Assembly (NCBI RefSeq): GCF_028554725.1
Contig: NC_071671.1
Location: forward strand, 4,996,501-5,060,500
Length of the DNA: 64,000 nt
From: Zeugodacus cucurbitae
Lineage: Eukaryota > Arthropoda > Insecta > Diptera > Tephritidae
Reading direction: 5' to 3'
Shown here: piece by piece, positions 26,501-38,671 of the stretch
Numbering within the stretch: position 1 is the stretch's first letter
How the letters are laid out: the number at the start of each line of letters is the position of its first letter
Notes under the pieces: model-generated
The model's database searches: none
Seen by the model: the letters and a program-made list of their open reading frames with translations, nothing else
Told to the model about the DNA's origin: nothing
Program-made: the position numbers and the translations under genes

Positions 26501-28850
26501 TTTGCTTACACAATTTGAACCTTAGTTCCTAATCAGGATTCGGAATAGTTCAAAGAGAGACTACCTTCTCATACACCGCCTCCATGTTTGAAGAAATGAG
26601 AGTACGTGGTGTATTAAAACAACACTTAGTATCTTACTAGCCGACCTATGTTCTCATAACACCAAAGAACTCTACTCCATTTACACAGCTCTTCTGAAGT
26701 TCTGTCTAAATTCGTAGTGACCTTGAGTCGCTGAAAACTCTCAGCTGCGTTTCTAAATCTCTCTCGTTTAAAATTCTGCTGTATATATTCGTTGTGAAAA
26801 CTCCGCTACATATTATCTTACCATGGCCTCATGAATTTTTCAAACTAAAAAATTAATTAGCATACTTTTAGGCGTACAAGCGATTTGCACTTCAACATAA
26901 GGCCAACATATAAATTGCTAATGAAAATTAAAAGCATACACGCCACGGCAGCAAAAAAACAGCAGCAACCAAAAAGGGAGTATCAGCGAAAGCTGCGCAG
27001 GGTTGATGAGGCACAGCGAGAAGACGCTGCTGCAAAAAGTGTTGAATCCGCAGCAAATATTTGACACCTAGCGTAGCAGGTTGAGCACAGAAGAACTGTG
27101 TGCAAATGTAAGTTGTGCAAATGTGTGTGTGTTTTATATAACGGTAAAAGCGCACGCCTTTCGCATAACATAATTTTTTTACGAGCCACCCTGCTGGGGT
27201 TGCTGCTGCAGAGGCTCAGTGGAGTTTACACTGCTTTGATAGTTGTCACATAACATTTTGTATACTTTTGTTGTTGTTTTCGAAAATTTTCCACCTTGAC
27301 ATCTTATGCTTAATTTATAAACATTAGCAGTTTGTGAAAAATTTGGATGTCACAGTAATGAGGCAAGGTGGGTGGCCGTTGTGCGACGCCAGTTGCCCTT
27401 AATCCTTCGTTATTTCGCAAACTTTGAGTTTAAAGTTTTTGCTTTGACAAGCATTTTGCGCGTGTGTCTTTGGTGCGACTGCAGGGGTGTCAAACAATTT
27501 GTCTGTGTTATAGTGGAGCTTATGTGGCGCGCACAACTCATTTTAAATGTGAAACAACGGCGTTCCAAGGGCGCATAAGGTGTGCTACAAGCGCTTGCTG
27601 AACTGTAGTCTGTTGGGTGTTAGCGTAATGGGAGCAACACATTACCATACTGGCAGCGCATCTACTTAGTACTTAGAAGGGGTCAGCGCAAGCCTATTTT
27701 GCATTGCTTTCATCTGCTGCCGAAGATCAGCCTCACACATCCGGTTCGACGTGCCGCTTGATGGGTGATTTCACATTTCAGCACACCCAATCTATGCTAC
27801 AACCGTTGCTTTGGCGGAAAAACACCTCGCTCCAACACCTCATCTCGCATACGTGTTCATTAATTTTCAAGGCAGTCTCCCAGCCGAAGTTTAGTAAATA
27901 GAATCACGTACACTAATTATAACGCCACTGAAATTGGATATCCCAATTTATTATCTCCATTTTTTTTTCTTTGAACTAGGTTATACGCTAGCTTGTGTGT
28001 GCAGCTACCAAAACCTTCAAAAGTATTATTTTTGTGTAGTTGAAGTTGCAGGTGGCGCTGTAGTTTATACCTTATATTGAAATTTCAAAAAATTCCGTTC
28101 AAACTTTTTGACACTCCCTCGACACAACCTATTCATTTACGACATAAAATTTTAATGAGGTTCAAAGGCGAGCTTAGTGACTATGAAATTATTTGAAGTT
28201 ATGCGATGGAAGCATGTCTAATTACGTAGCATGTTGCTGTGGCGTGCGGAGAAGGAGAGGAGAGAAAGTGAGAAAGGAGTATGAGTATATCAGGAAGAGA
28301 GAGAGAGAGGGAATGAGTGTGAATGTTAAATTGTGACAGTGTGAGAGAGAGAACAACTATCTTCTGTATAAATGGCAAGAGAACGAATCCAGCATGAAAC
28401 TTCTTAAAAAATAGAGCAGAATATATTGCAGAATTTCGCCATATTTTGCAATTGAAATACTAGAAAGTAGCGCTATTTACTATTTTAAGAGTGCTATTGA
28501 TTTAAAGAGGATAATAGAAAATGACTCAACGTGAAACTAATAAGAATACTGGTCTCATATATACCCATTATAGTATAATGAAGTGCTTCCTCAATGACTT
28601 TCCCTTCTTATATCGATATAAAATTATCTTGGGAGTATTTCTGAGGGCCAATTTCTTCAAGCTGTGTGATCTAATTAAGATTTAAGGTTAGAGTATGTCA
28701 CTTACGGCGATACTAAGACTTACAGTACACGATTGAGTACTAGCTCTGAGAGGCCTATCGGTAAATCGAATATCATATTCTACCAAACGTGAACATATTG
28801 TAATATTGACTGCTGAAGGTACTACAGTTAAAGTCAATAAACCTTTTCAA
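23549..28850. other. Intergenic DNA, no supported gene
   Basis: CAA/GTT-rich simple sequence occurs near 23713-23730 and 24257-24300. A purine-rich GAGA tract spans about 28255-28352 and is followed by TATAAAT at 28367, which could be a promoter but lacks a good initiator. The 136-residue frame at 23962-24372 starts with ATG but has no domain and much Cys/His of low-complexity origin. Confidence 0.45.
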
Positions 28851-29110
28851 TGTTGCCTACTTTTGATTGCATATAGACATTCAGTCGAAAAATATACACT
28901 GCATTCGTCAGTATTGCGAAATGTAAGCAACATTTCGGCGCATAGTTTATTTTTAATGTTCAAATGATTTGAGGTAACAATGAGCAGCTATTCTCCACTA
29001 CTTTTAACTTTCCACGAATATGGATGATGAGCCACATATATAAGTGGAGCAGCCAAGTATCTATGTTGGTCTCAGTTATATTTGAGTGTTCTTAATAAAA
29101 ACAAAATTAC
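28851..29110 (+). mobile_element. Possible solo LTR (BEL/Pao-like) with promoter and poly(A) signal
   Basis: It starts TGTTGCCTAC and carries the inverted core GTAAGCAACA at 28924-28933. TATATAAG at 29037-29044 is followed by an initiator TCAGTT (A at 29074) and AATAAA at 29094, the compact TATA-initiator-poly(A) order expected of an LTR. TGTTG starts are common in BEL/Pao LTRs. The 3' end and a target duplication were not found, and no gag or pol lies nearby, so the call is tentative. Confidence 0.35.
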
Positions 29111-31823
29111 AAATTTTATTTACAAAACACTTACTCGTAATAGGCACACGTAGACGACGTAAATAAGAATAAACTCGCACGTTCTCTCTGTGTATATTAC
29201 GTAGGTATGAAATGACTTTTGAGACCACCAAGTGCCATAAGCCAAGTCAACAGTCAATACAAAACCACACAGAGAATTAGTTGAAAGCCAGCGGCACAGC
29301 AAATCCATGTATTTATGCGAGTTTATTTAAATAAGCCAGGAGTGCCGTGATTGCCGTTGCGCTAAACGCAATAAAGTAAGCGGAAAACAACAAAAAAAAC
29401 AACCGACTACAGCGCATAAAAATAATTTTATTAATTTAAATTTAGTAAAGTAATAAACATAAAAGGCAGGCGACTGAGCGCACGCACACGCAGTTATATA
29501 TAACTGTTTATATGTGTGGCAGCAGATAGCGGCACGTGAAATGCAGCACCTAGAAGGAGGTTCATTATCAGACGGAAACGGAAATGGCAACAAACAGAGC
29601 GACCGCAAATGGAAAACGGCGCCTAAAGCGGTCGCATTGCCGCTAAAATGGCACTCTGCGGTCGTCACCTACACAGCGGCCGCGTGTTCGTGCGCGCTTG
29701 ACGTAAAAGTAGCGCGTCGGAGCGCAAATAAAAAGCAACAAGGTGAATTAAAAAATGCAGAAGCGCGATAAACTAAGTGAAAACCTGAGTGCGCTAGCTA
29801 AATTTGATAGCGCAGCAAGCAAAGTGGTGGGTTAGCAATTGCTAGCCGTCGACTGTACGACTGTTGTTGCTGTTGTTGTTGTTGGCGACCGCAAGTGAGC
29901 GAGCGTCATAAAGCTTATCTGCACATTAGCACTTGCGCTTCAGTTCACTCGACAGCGTAGCTCAACCCATCACAACACGTCACTTCACATCAAATTTGCG
30001 CGAATACGCTATGTGCGCCTTGGTCTATGCCACATTTTAGGCCATTCTGCTTATTGTGGGTGAAAAATGAAACTTGGTTTTATATTTAGTAGCGTCGTGC
30101 TCTTCTACTGGCTAACCGCAAATGTACTTACATATATGAGCTTACCTATGTGTTTCTACTTCTTTTTTTTGTTCGGTTTGCCTGATTGTGACCACATTCG
30201 TTTGCTCACCGAACATTGTTTTACCTGTGAACTGGCTACGAAAGTATGTAGGCTGCCAGTACCGTTAAACCTAGCTGCACATTTAATAATAAATGGACGT
30301 GCTCAGCGCTTATCAGCACCTTTTTCAGGCGCCATAAAATGTTTTAACTTCATAGCTGCCGCTTTTCGTTAACTCTACTTTCGCTTGGAGTAATTTGAAG
30401 CTTGGAAAGGCTTCGGGCTAATTGGCTTTTTTAATTACGAATTTTAAGTGGGTCTTCACAACCACTTTAATAAAATAAATGAAAATGTTCTTCATTAGCG
30501 ATATAGTCAACTTTTGGGCTGAGTTTATTTTCTAGTATCACCGGGACGGGAGATGATACGTCAATATTTCGAAGGGATAGCGATATAGTGCACTTCTGGG
30601 CTTACGTTATTTTCTAGTATTTTAGAAAAGGAAACTAGTACCTCAAGATATCAAAGGAAAATATAGTATCTTTTTCAAATATACTTAAACACAAAAGTAT
30701 GCTACTAAGTGTCTTAAATAGAATTATTTTCTAACGAAAAAATATAATATCAAAACACGTGCGAATCGAATTTTATATTATCTAAATTGTAGATACTTCC
30801 TGCCAAAAAATATGAAACATTTCCTTTACCACTCGACAGAAACATTTTTTTTTCAAACAAGCGAGTTCTCAATAACCACATTTTCGAAAACTTCCGCTGC
30901 CAAGCGAACGAAAGAAATATGTACTTTCAAAAATTGAGACACAACACCAAGCAATTTAAGTGAAAAGTTTGCGCCATTAAAATTGAAGTTTAAGTTGACA
31001 GCACTCCGGCGGTGTGGCATACAAAATGGCTATATGCCTGAAAGTATACTTCATTTGTTACTCAACAAATATTTCTTATACACCAATTCGTGTATTACAC
31101 GCTTGTTTACCAAAACAGGAAGCGCGTTGGCATATTAGTCATTTGTGCCTCTCTCTTACTTTGTGGAAGTTTTAGTGGGCGCAAAATGACCGTTTTTCAG
31201 CATTGCTGCGCGGCGCACAAAGGTCGCCGTTAGGTACTAAGTGGGTGGGCTATGTAAAGTGGCGGCTATAAATAACTTGTGCGCTTGGGTCTTTAATGTA
31301 TGAACTCGGTCAATTTTTGGGGGATGTGAAATCAAATGGTAAAAATTGCATTACAAAGAAATACAAATGTTAAACTTTTAAAGGGGAGCTTGAGTAACGC
31401 GCTGCCTGTTGATGCCACTTTTAGACGATTTGTGCTTTGCTTGTTTGTTTGTGTGTTGTAACGAGTAGTTGGGCATTTCTTTTCATAAGGAAACACCATT
31501 TTTGTCTGCCTGTCTTGACATATTCCGTTAATTTTTGTGGCGCATTTAATGAGTATTTAGTACCTCATAAATTCATATTTACTCAAAAGAATAATGACTT
31601 ATTAGCAAATGCCACTCAAAGTAAGCGACAGCAGGTTCTTTATTTGTTTATGAAGTTCTAGTTGAAGAATTCACGGCTATAGTACTTAATAGTAAGAAGG
31701 CAAATGGCGGCAGTGAAGATACTTATACAATACATATATTAAAAAAATAAGCTTCCCGTTTCGGCTACAATGGCTTTTTTCTGATGCATATAAAACCTTA
31801 TTTTATGTAAAAAAGTTTTAGGG
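29111..31823. other. Intergenic DNA; moderately GC-richer core at 29480-30400
   Basis: The core has a CAGTT initiator near 29941 and an ATG frame at 30067-30372 with a hydrophobic N-terminus; see findings. Evidence is too thin for a gene call. The rest holds only short frames. Confidence 0.4.
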
Positions 31824-32470
31824 CTCTGAATAATACAATATGGCTGACGATCAGTGTGAAAGCTCGAGTGCAAAAGTTCTCGAAAATTTCTGTCAATCTA
31901 ACCTTTTATAGAGCTTGTTGTACTTACAAAATTTCTTCGTCTCAATATACGACGGATGATCTATTTAACAGCTCAAGCCCGAGACACAAATAGAACAACA
32001 TTTTGTGGAGCTAAGCTATTATAAAAGCTTTTTCTGCTTCGATAACTTTAACGACACTGTTTAACGATATATAGCGGATGATCACTGTTAAAGCTAAAGC
32101 TCGAGTGCAAAAGTTCTCGACAAAGTTCAGTCAATCTAAGCTTTTATAGGGGCTTGTTTTTCTTAGAAAAATTCTTCGTCTCAATATACGATGGATGATC
32201 AATTCTCGAGAACAAGGAGAAAAAGATTTGTGAAGTAAGCCTTTTTACGAGCTTTTTCTGCTTAGAAAATATTTACGACTCTGTATAACGATATATGGCG
32301 GATGATCACAGTTAAAGCTAAAGCTCGAAAGCAAAAGTTCTCGACAAAGTTCCGTGGAGCTAAGCTTTCACAGAGGCTTACTTTACTTAGACAACTTTTA
32401 CGACTCGGTATAATGAAATATGGCGGATGATAAATGCAAAATCTCGAGGCCAAATTTCTGGACAAAATTC
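31824..32470 (+). repeat. Tandem repeat, six units of about 115 bp
   Basis: Units start near 31824, 31941, 32055, 32180, 32279 and 32404, each with a core like CTGTATAACGATATATGGCGG followed by GATGATCA and then AAAGTTCTCGACAAAGTTC. Spacings are 117, 114, 125, 99 and 125 bp. Units 1, 3 and 5 resemble one another more than 2 and 4, suggesting a dimeric arrangement. The sixth unit is split by the element at 32474-33496 and resumes at 33500 (GAAGCACAGCTTTCATTAG). No open frame runs through the array. Confidence 0.75.
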
Positions 32471-32473
32471 TAA

Positions 32474-33496
32474 GGCTGCGTGCATGTCGGAGCTGCGATA
32501 AGCGATAAGAGCGCCGATAAGAGCGAAGCGTAGAAAATTGATACATGTAATTTAATACAAGTGTGCATGTCGGAGCAGCGCGCGAACTCACTCTTTGCTG
32601 GCTATCATCGATAAGAGCGTAGAAATTGAAGGTCAGTAATTTCTTCGCTCTTATCAATGATGGACACGGAAGACTTTAGAAATATCCACACATTTTAATA
32701 CAAAAAGTAAGTGCAGTAATATGTTTTCATGTGTTTTATTGTCAAATTGTTACTTTAATATGAATTTAAGCTTACAGTGCATTTGTGTTGTTTTTTCCAT
32801 TGTTTTTTTTTTCAATAGTAATTTGTTGATGCTTATGAGCAGCAGAACAACAAAAATGTACCGTTTCTTTTCGTTTGTCGCATACTCGTATGCTTATTAA
32901 AACGGTTAAGTTTGTGTTATTGTGCCATTTATTTTAAAAACTCATTAAATTGGATTATGACAAAAGTATAGTTTGAATACATTGCGAATATATTCAGCAG
33001 TTTGATTCTGTCGCCCTGCGACTGTTTGGTTTATTACTATATTTCTATACTACTATATTATTACTATATTTCGCCAGCCTTGCTGCAGTCGATCCGAAAT
33101 TTGAGACAGAATGTAATCAAATGTATCGCTTGTCATTCTCATGTATTCGAAAAACTTTTTTGGATCCTGTCTCAAGCTACAATAAAGATGATGAAATTCT
33201 CCCAAATTTGGCCTTTCTTGATTCATAGGATGCGCCGAAAACGAGCGTTTTGTCCCCTCAGTATTATGCATATGATAATATGCAGCAGTAGATGTCAACA
33301 ACAAAATATTTTCTTCTTCAGAATCACTAATTTTTTTAGCTGTTCACTGTACAAAACTTAAATTGCAAATGCAATTTACGCTCTTATCGCAGCTCCGTTA
33401 TGCACACCACACAAAACTATAACTCGACGCTATGCTCTTGTCGCTGCTCTTATCGACGCTCTTATCGCTTATCGCAGCTCCGACATGCACGCAGCC
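32474..33496 (-). mobile_element. PIF/Harbinger deletion derivative with 40-bp perfect TIRs
   Basis: The terminal repeats begin GGCTGCGTGCATGTCGGAGC and match perfectly for 40 bp, then with one mismatch to about 51 bp. Both sides carry the target duplication TAA (32471-32473 and 33497-33499), the PIF/Harbinger signature. A second, degenerate copy of the end motif lies just inside each end (near 32564 and 33390). The element is 1,023 bp and retains only a piece of transposase, so it cannot move alone. Near-identical ends suggest a fairly recent insertion. Confidence 0.9.
33053..33343 (-). pseudogene. N-terminal fragment of a Harbinger/ALP1-like transposase
   Basis: The minus-strand frame contains GEFHHLYCSLRQDPKKFFEY followed by MRMTSDTFDYILSQI, which matches the conserved region ahead of the DDE nuclease in PIF/Harbinger transposases. 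The frame is open from 33343 but has no ATG at its beginning, and it ends before any catalytic Asp or Glu. It lies inside the TIR-bounded element and is its remnant, not a host gene. Confidence 0.75.
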
Positions 33497-35390
33497 TAAG
33501 AAGCACAGCTTTCATTAGAGCTTTTCTGTCACCAAAAATTTTCGTAATTTTATAGAAATTATTTATAACAGTACAAATTAGCAAAATCAGTATATTTCTA
33601 TAATATTTCAAAATCCCCGCAAACGCTTGTCAACAAATCGACGAAAGTGAGAATGAAAATTTCTTATGTAAATCCAACTCCATTCACTTCTCATCATACA
33701 GATTCCTCACAACAGTGGCTCCAACAGTCAGTGGCCAAACATGCCTCTTCGCAGTAAATCATATCATCTATATGTGATTATGAGTGTGTGTGGGGTCTAT
33801 CAAAGATGAGCTAACGCTGAGCCTTAGCGTGCAAGACGATACATTTTGGCTGCCTAGCGCGTACAACACACAAACCCAGCAATCCACAATATATAAAGGA
33901 GTATATGACACATGATGAAAGCTTGTTTACCCTGTGAGTATAATTTTGTAGGAATATTGCATATCATGTTTGGATTGGCAGCATGAATATTAGCACGAAA
34001 CAACTTAATCCGTCTGACACGTGCTTCAATCAGCAGTCACAGCCACAGCGCCAACAACAGCGAGTACATCGAAAGTCAGCACACTTTCCCTGTGTGTATA
34101 TGCGAAGCTTTCACGTGACACTTGGCGTTCGCGCTGCAGCATCATGGTCCCAAAATAAATCGAATATGCCAAACTGTGTTTTATGTGACACCCACCTCCC
34201 ATCGACAAGTAAACCCCTCACCTTCAAAAGCACACGTATGTAAGCTGCCCCCCCTCACTTCCATTGTCATGTTTATTTACAGCTGATTTTCCAATTATAG
34301 CTGCAGCTTTGCCAGCTTTTCATCTAGCCAACCACTGTCGCGTGTCATCGTGAGCAGCTTTACTGTTTTTCAGCGTTGCTTTCGCGCTGCATTATCCTAC
34401 TAGTACTAGCTTTTTTGCATTTACAACGCACACATTTAAATTTTGTTGCTTGTGTGTGTGTGTATTCCTCTGCTCTCTTTTCAATTCACCGTCTGTTCTC
34501 GATATTCCGTTTTGATGCGTTGCTTTGGTTGCAGTCCATTGCCCGTTCGTGTCTCGCTTGATCTTCGCTATAAGTCCTTGACGACGTGACAATTGCGCTT
34601 GGCGACATGTTGTATTTGTAGTGAATATTTGAAAAGCACAACAATAACAACAACAAGAGATATTGATGACCTTTTGAAGGTTTCGATTTAAGATTCTGAG
34701 TCGTCTGGTTCATGCTGCTTGAACTTGAAGAGTTGCATATCTTCGTACCAAGTCTATGAGTATTCCAAAGTCTGAAATGGAAATTCAGAACCCTAAAATT
34801 TAGTTTCTAATATGAATTCCATTATAACTAGACTTCGAAAAACTCTACGGCACTGCATATGCTGATAAAAATTCTGCAAGTGTTTGGGGGAGAATAAGGA
34901 AAGAGTTTTCATCTAGAACATAGATTTCCCCAGTAGATTTTCAAAAATCTTGATCAACCTTAAATATTATTAAATTTTCGCAAAACAAGAGTTTCTCCAT
35001 TTATAGAGCATATACATTCGACTAACTTGAGTCTATTCTGAATACTCCCATTAACCACAAAGTTCACCGGTTAAGTCGTAAATAACAAAGTTTTCGAGAC
35101 AAAATACATTCTAATAGAAACATAACGATGATATTTGAAAGAAAATATATTACACAAGTGGAGCAAGTAAAGGCTCATAAATACTTGCACACCATAAAAG
35201 GACCAACAGGTATGGCACTAAATGGCCCAAATAAAACTTAACAACCGTTAATTTTATTACATTAATAAAACAATTGTGTAATGTAACACTTTGTGGCAAA
35301 TGAAATTAGAAACGAAGATAGAATTGTTGTTGGTACATATGAACTGTAAATTAAGGTGAAAGTGTGGGTGTAAAAGTTAAATAATAGAAT

Positions 35391-35478
35391 AAAATAAAAT
35401 AAAATAAAATAAAATAAAATAAAATAAAATAAAATAAAATAAAATAAAATTAAATAAAATTAAATTAAATTACTAAAT
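35391..35478. repeat. (AAAAT)n microsatellite
   Basis: Twelve uninterrupted AAAAT units run from 35391 to 35450, followed by degenerate TAAAT units to about 35478. Confidence 0.95.
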
Positions 35479-36239
35479 TAAATAATATCTCAGAAGCAAA
35501 ATGTTCATAAATCCCAAAACCCATTCTTTACACAAACACACCCACAAACAAAACTTATTATAACTGTATTATTGTAATGGATTTTCCCCTTTTCCCTCCA
35601 CATCTCCACCACAATTATGCCACCAGCTTTCTACCCCCTTACGTAATTCAAACTAATAAAGCCGTAATGGCGTGCTGCCGGCCTGTCCTATCTTTGTAAT
35701 AATTTTTATAGCTTTCCACCTCAGCCACATACCTTGCAGCATGCCTTAATGAAGACTTATGTGTGTACGTGGTGTAAGATTGGACGTAACGTAATGTAAA
35801 AATAAATAAATAAACTTTATTTGATAGACTTATCAAGTTGATTTATGTTTATGGACCAAATGGAATGTGGAGGAATGAAATGTGCAAAATATGCCAGCAA
35901 ATCGTTTATTGATTTGTGTAAGGCAGACGTACATCTCTTCTCTCTGTATATAGGCTGTAAAGATATGTTGAATTAGACAACTGCTAAATTTGATAGAAAC
36001 GTTTGTAATTAATGGGCATTTGTGAAGCAAGTAATTGCAAATGATAATTTATATGAAATGTATATGTAGATGGGATGTAAATATAAAAATAATAAAATTT
36101 ATTTTATTTTTAAATTGATAATATTGGTTTATATGTAACCGAAAAAATTATTCACAACTCACACAATGTTTCATATGTTACGTGTACGCAATGGAGTTCT
36201 CATAGAAAAATTAGTTAAATTTGCCAATGAGTAAAAAAT

Positions 36240-36560
36240 AAGAATATGAGTATGAGTTTAAAATTAAATGCGAATTCGAGTATATGAACGAATTGGATAT
36301 ATAAGTATAAATATGAGTATGAGTATGAGTATAAATATAAATATGAGTAAAAAATTAAATATGGATATGAATCTGAATACGAATAGAAATATGAGTATAA
36401 ATATGAATATAAGTATGAATATGAATATGAGTAAGAGTATTAATATGAATATGAGTAGGCTTATAAAAATGGATTTGAATATGAGTTTGATTATGAATAG
36501 GAATGTAAGAGTAGGTGTATGAGTATGAATATGAATTCGAGTATGACTATAAGTATGAAA
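36240..36560 (+). repeat. Degenerate hexamer array (ATGART/ATAART type)
   Basis: About 320 bp of six-base words such as ATGAGT, ATGAAT and ATAAAT. Because the period is a multiple of three, a plus-strand frame rich in Met-Asn and Met-Ser dipeptides stays open (36268-36522). I treat it as a simple repeat, not a gene. Confidence 0.85.
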
Positions 36561-38018
36561 GCAATGTGATTTTATTTGTGAAAGGCTTTCTACAGCATCG
36601 AAACTACTTTTTTCAGAACCAACGTTTTACTTTATTAAAGTTAAAGTGAATATACTCAAAGTAAATCCCTGACACTATTAAGGTAATAGAAAATCAATTT
36701 CACGCAGTTGGCGACCACATTGTACTAAGATATACATATACAGCGTATGCAAAACTATACACACACACACTCATAGGCAAACGACCATCAGCCATAATTG
36801 CATTCCAACGAAAGGAAGTGCAACACAATAGACCCATTGCGCAGCGCTTACCTTCTTGCGCTTGTCGGTTGCACCACTAAATTGAAGGCGCGAACTACTG
36901 CTGCAGCAGTAGCAATAAAACCGCAAAATGAAACAAAAAGTACGCGTTCAGGCTGTCAACGCGTCAGTGTACGTCAAATGCACTGTGAGTGTTGCCATCA
37001 TTTCAATTTGCCAGCGGCATATTGCCACTTTCCGTTGGCACTACCGTCGTCGCTGGCGCTGCCGCTGCCACAGCTGCTGCTGCTGCTGCTTATGCTACTG
37101 TGTTGTCGGAGCGGAACTCTCATTTCCCGTTATGGCAAGGAAGCACCGAAAGCGCTCATCGTCATTACCGCATGCTCGCATACACTTGCATCGGTATTGT
37201 TCTTGAGCGGTTCTGTTGTTGCCGTTAGCTTGATTGACGCCATTGCTGATGCGCGTCGACAACGGGTTTGAGCACTAGCGGACGCTTAGTAGGTTCTTCC
37301 GTTCAGCGCAGTTTTCATGGCAGCTCGATTTTTTTCTTCGCAATTTACTTAATTGGTATAAAGAGTGAAATCGTGTGATGGGCTTGAAGGTTATTACGTA
37401 AAGGGTTTGGCACTAAGCACTTTAAGTGTTGGGAGATTAGTTAAAGCAGAGTTTTATGAAGCAGCCGATTGATAGTGAGTGTTCTTAGTAAAAATGATTT
37501 ACTATTAAATCAATATTATAAGAAATGACAGCAAAAACGTTGCCAACTTAATCCAAATAACGTTTTTATAAGTCTAATACGCTTTCCAGATTTTTTCCAA
37601 ATATACCACTATGAATTTGAATGAGATCGCATAAGAACAGTGAACCTTCGATATAATGACATTAAAAGGAAAAAAACTTATTTTATTGACTCGAAAGTCT
37701 TTCAGTGTGTCAAGTTTCAGATTCATTCCTACAAAAATCTCTCTTTTCATAGATTTAAACTTTTTTTCCACCAAAAGGTATAACTTTCATCTGGTTGTAA
37801 GCTTATTATTTTAACAAATATTTCTAAATTTTTGTTTTCCAAAATATAGGACAGGACTCGAGGGCTTTTCAGTGTTAAAATTAAAAAAAAAAAATTAAGA
37901 AATTTATTTTACTCGAAATCAGTCTTTAGTAATTGTAAAGGAAAATTTTATTGGAAATTTTTGGAAAACATTACAGATGCTCGTCCAGAGAATTAACTGA
38001 TTTTACCCATGCTTTAAA

Positions 38019-38657
38019 AGGGTGTGGGTACTCGGTCACCGCGGGATCGTTGGTAACTGTATAACGGACAAGCTTGAAATGGAGGGTACCCTAGCTACTT
38101 TGACGTCGGAATGGGAGCGCGTTGGTAGTCCATGGTCCACCTGCGCAAGAGCGCTGGACATACAGACTACGCATGAGTTCGTCAAACTCTGGTCAACTAC
38201 CAGTACTTGTGCAGTGGCGAGGTCCTTTTGGTCCTCTGTGGAGCGTAAGCGGTCATTTCAACTGCTTTCTTTGGGCAAGGACCATCTCAGCACGATGATT
38301 GATTTACTTACTGGACATTGTTCAATGGGTACCCATGCGGTGAGACTTGGGATCGTGGCAGAAGCAAGTTGCCAAAGCAGGCGAGATGGAATCATCTAAG
38401 CATTTCCTTCTTCATTGTCCAGCTTGAGGTTGAAACACCTCGGAAGGACCTTTTTCGGCGATCCTAGCGAATTGGCTAGAATCGATATTAGCCGTCTTAA
38501 GAAATTTGTAACGGATTCCAAGCGTTTTGCTGAATCTTAAGGGTATTTGATCCACAGGGAGTTTCGATTGGTACCACAGTGGACAGCGCCAGGCCGTCTA
38601 AGTGAGATCTTCTGTTTTTGCAGAGATCTGCCAATAAACCTAACCTAACCTAACCGA
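38019..38657 (+). mobile_element. 5'-truncated LINE with RNase H end, (CCTAA)n tail and 14-bp target duplication
   Basis: The frame from 38022 begins VWVLGHRGIVGN, the end of the RNase H domain, and continues through TTSTCAVARSFWSS and LTGHCSMGTHAVRLGI, as in RNase H-bearing insect LINEs (I/LOA/R1-like). It breaks near 38390. The element ends in AATAAACCTAACCTAACC. The exact 14-bp duplication ACCCATGCTTTAAA flanks it at 38005-38018 and 38658-38671, which fixes both ends. Inactive copy. Confidence 0.9.
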
Positions 38658-38671
38658 ACCCATGCTTTAAA

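Larger units (their letters stand above)
33541..38004. other. Intergenic DNA with simple-sequence tracts
   Basis: Two simple-sequence arrays are listed separately (35391-35478 and 36240-36560). The stretch 36790-37270 is GC-richer with CTG/CAG runs (near 37066-37090) and several overlapping frames, none starting with a convincing ATG or showing a domain. No gene called. Confidence 0.45.

Noticed and set aside
36798..37271. 157-residue frame in a GC-richer patch with CTG runs
   Set aside because: It opens with TTG, three overlapping frames are open over the same CTG repeat, and no domain is seen.
38640..38657. (CCTAA)n as a telomere or internal telomeric site
   Set aside because: It lies exactly at the 3' end of a LINE bounded by a target duplication, so it is the element's tail.
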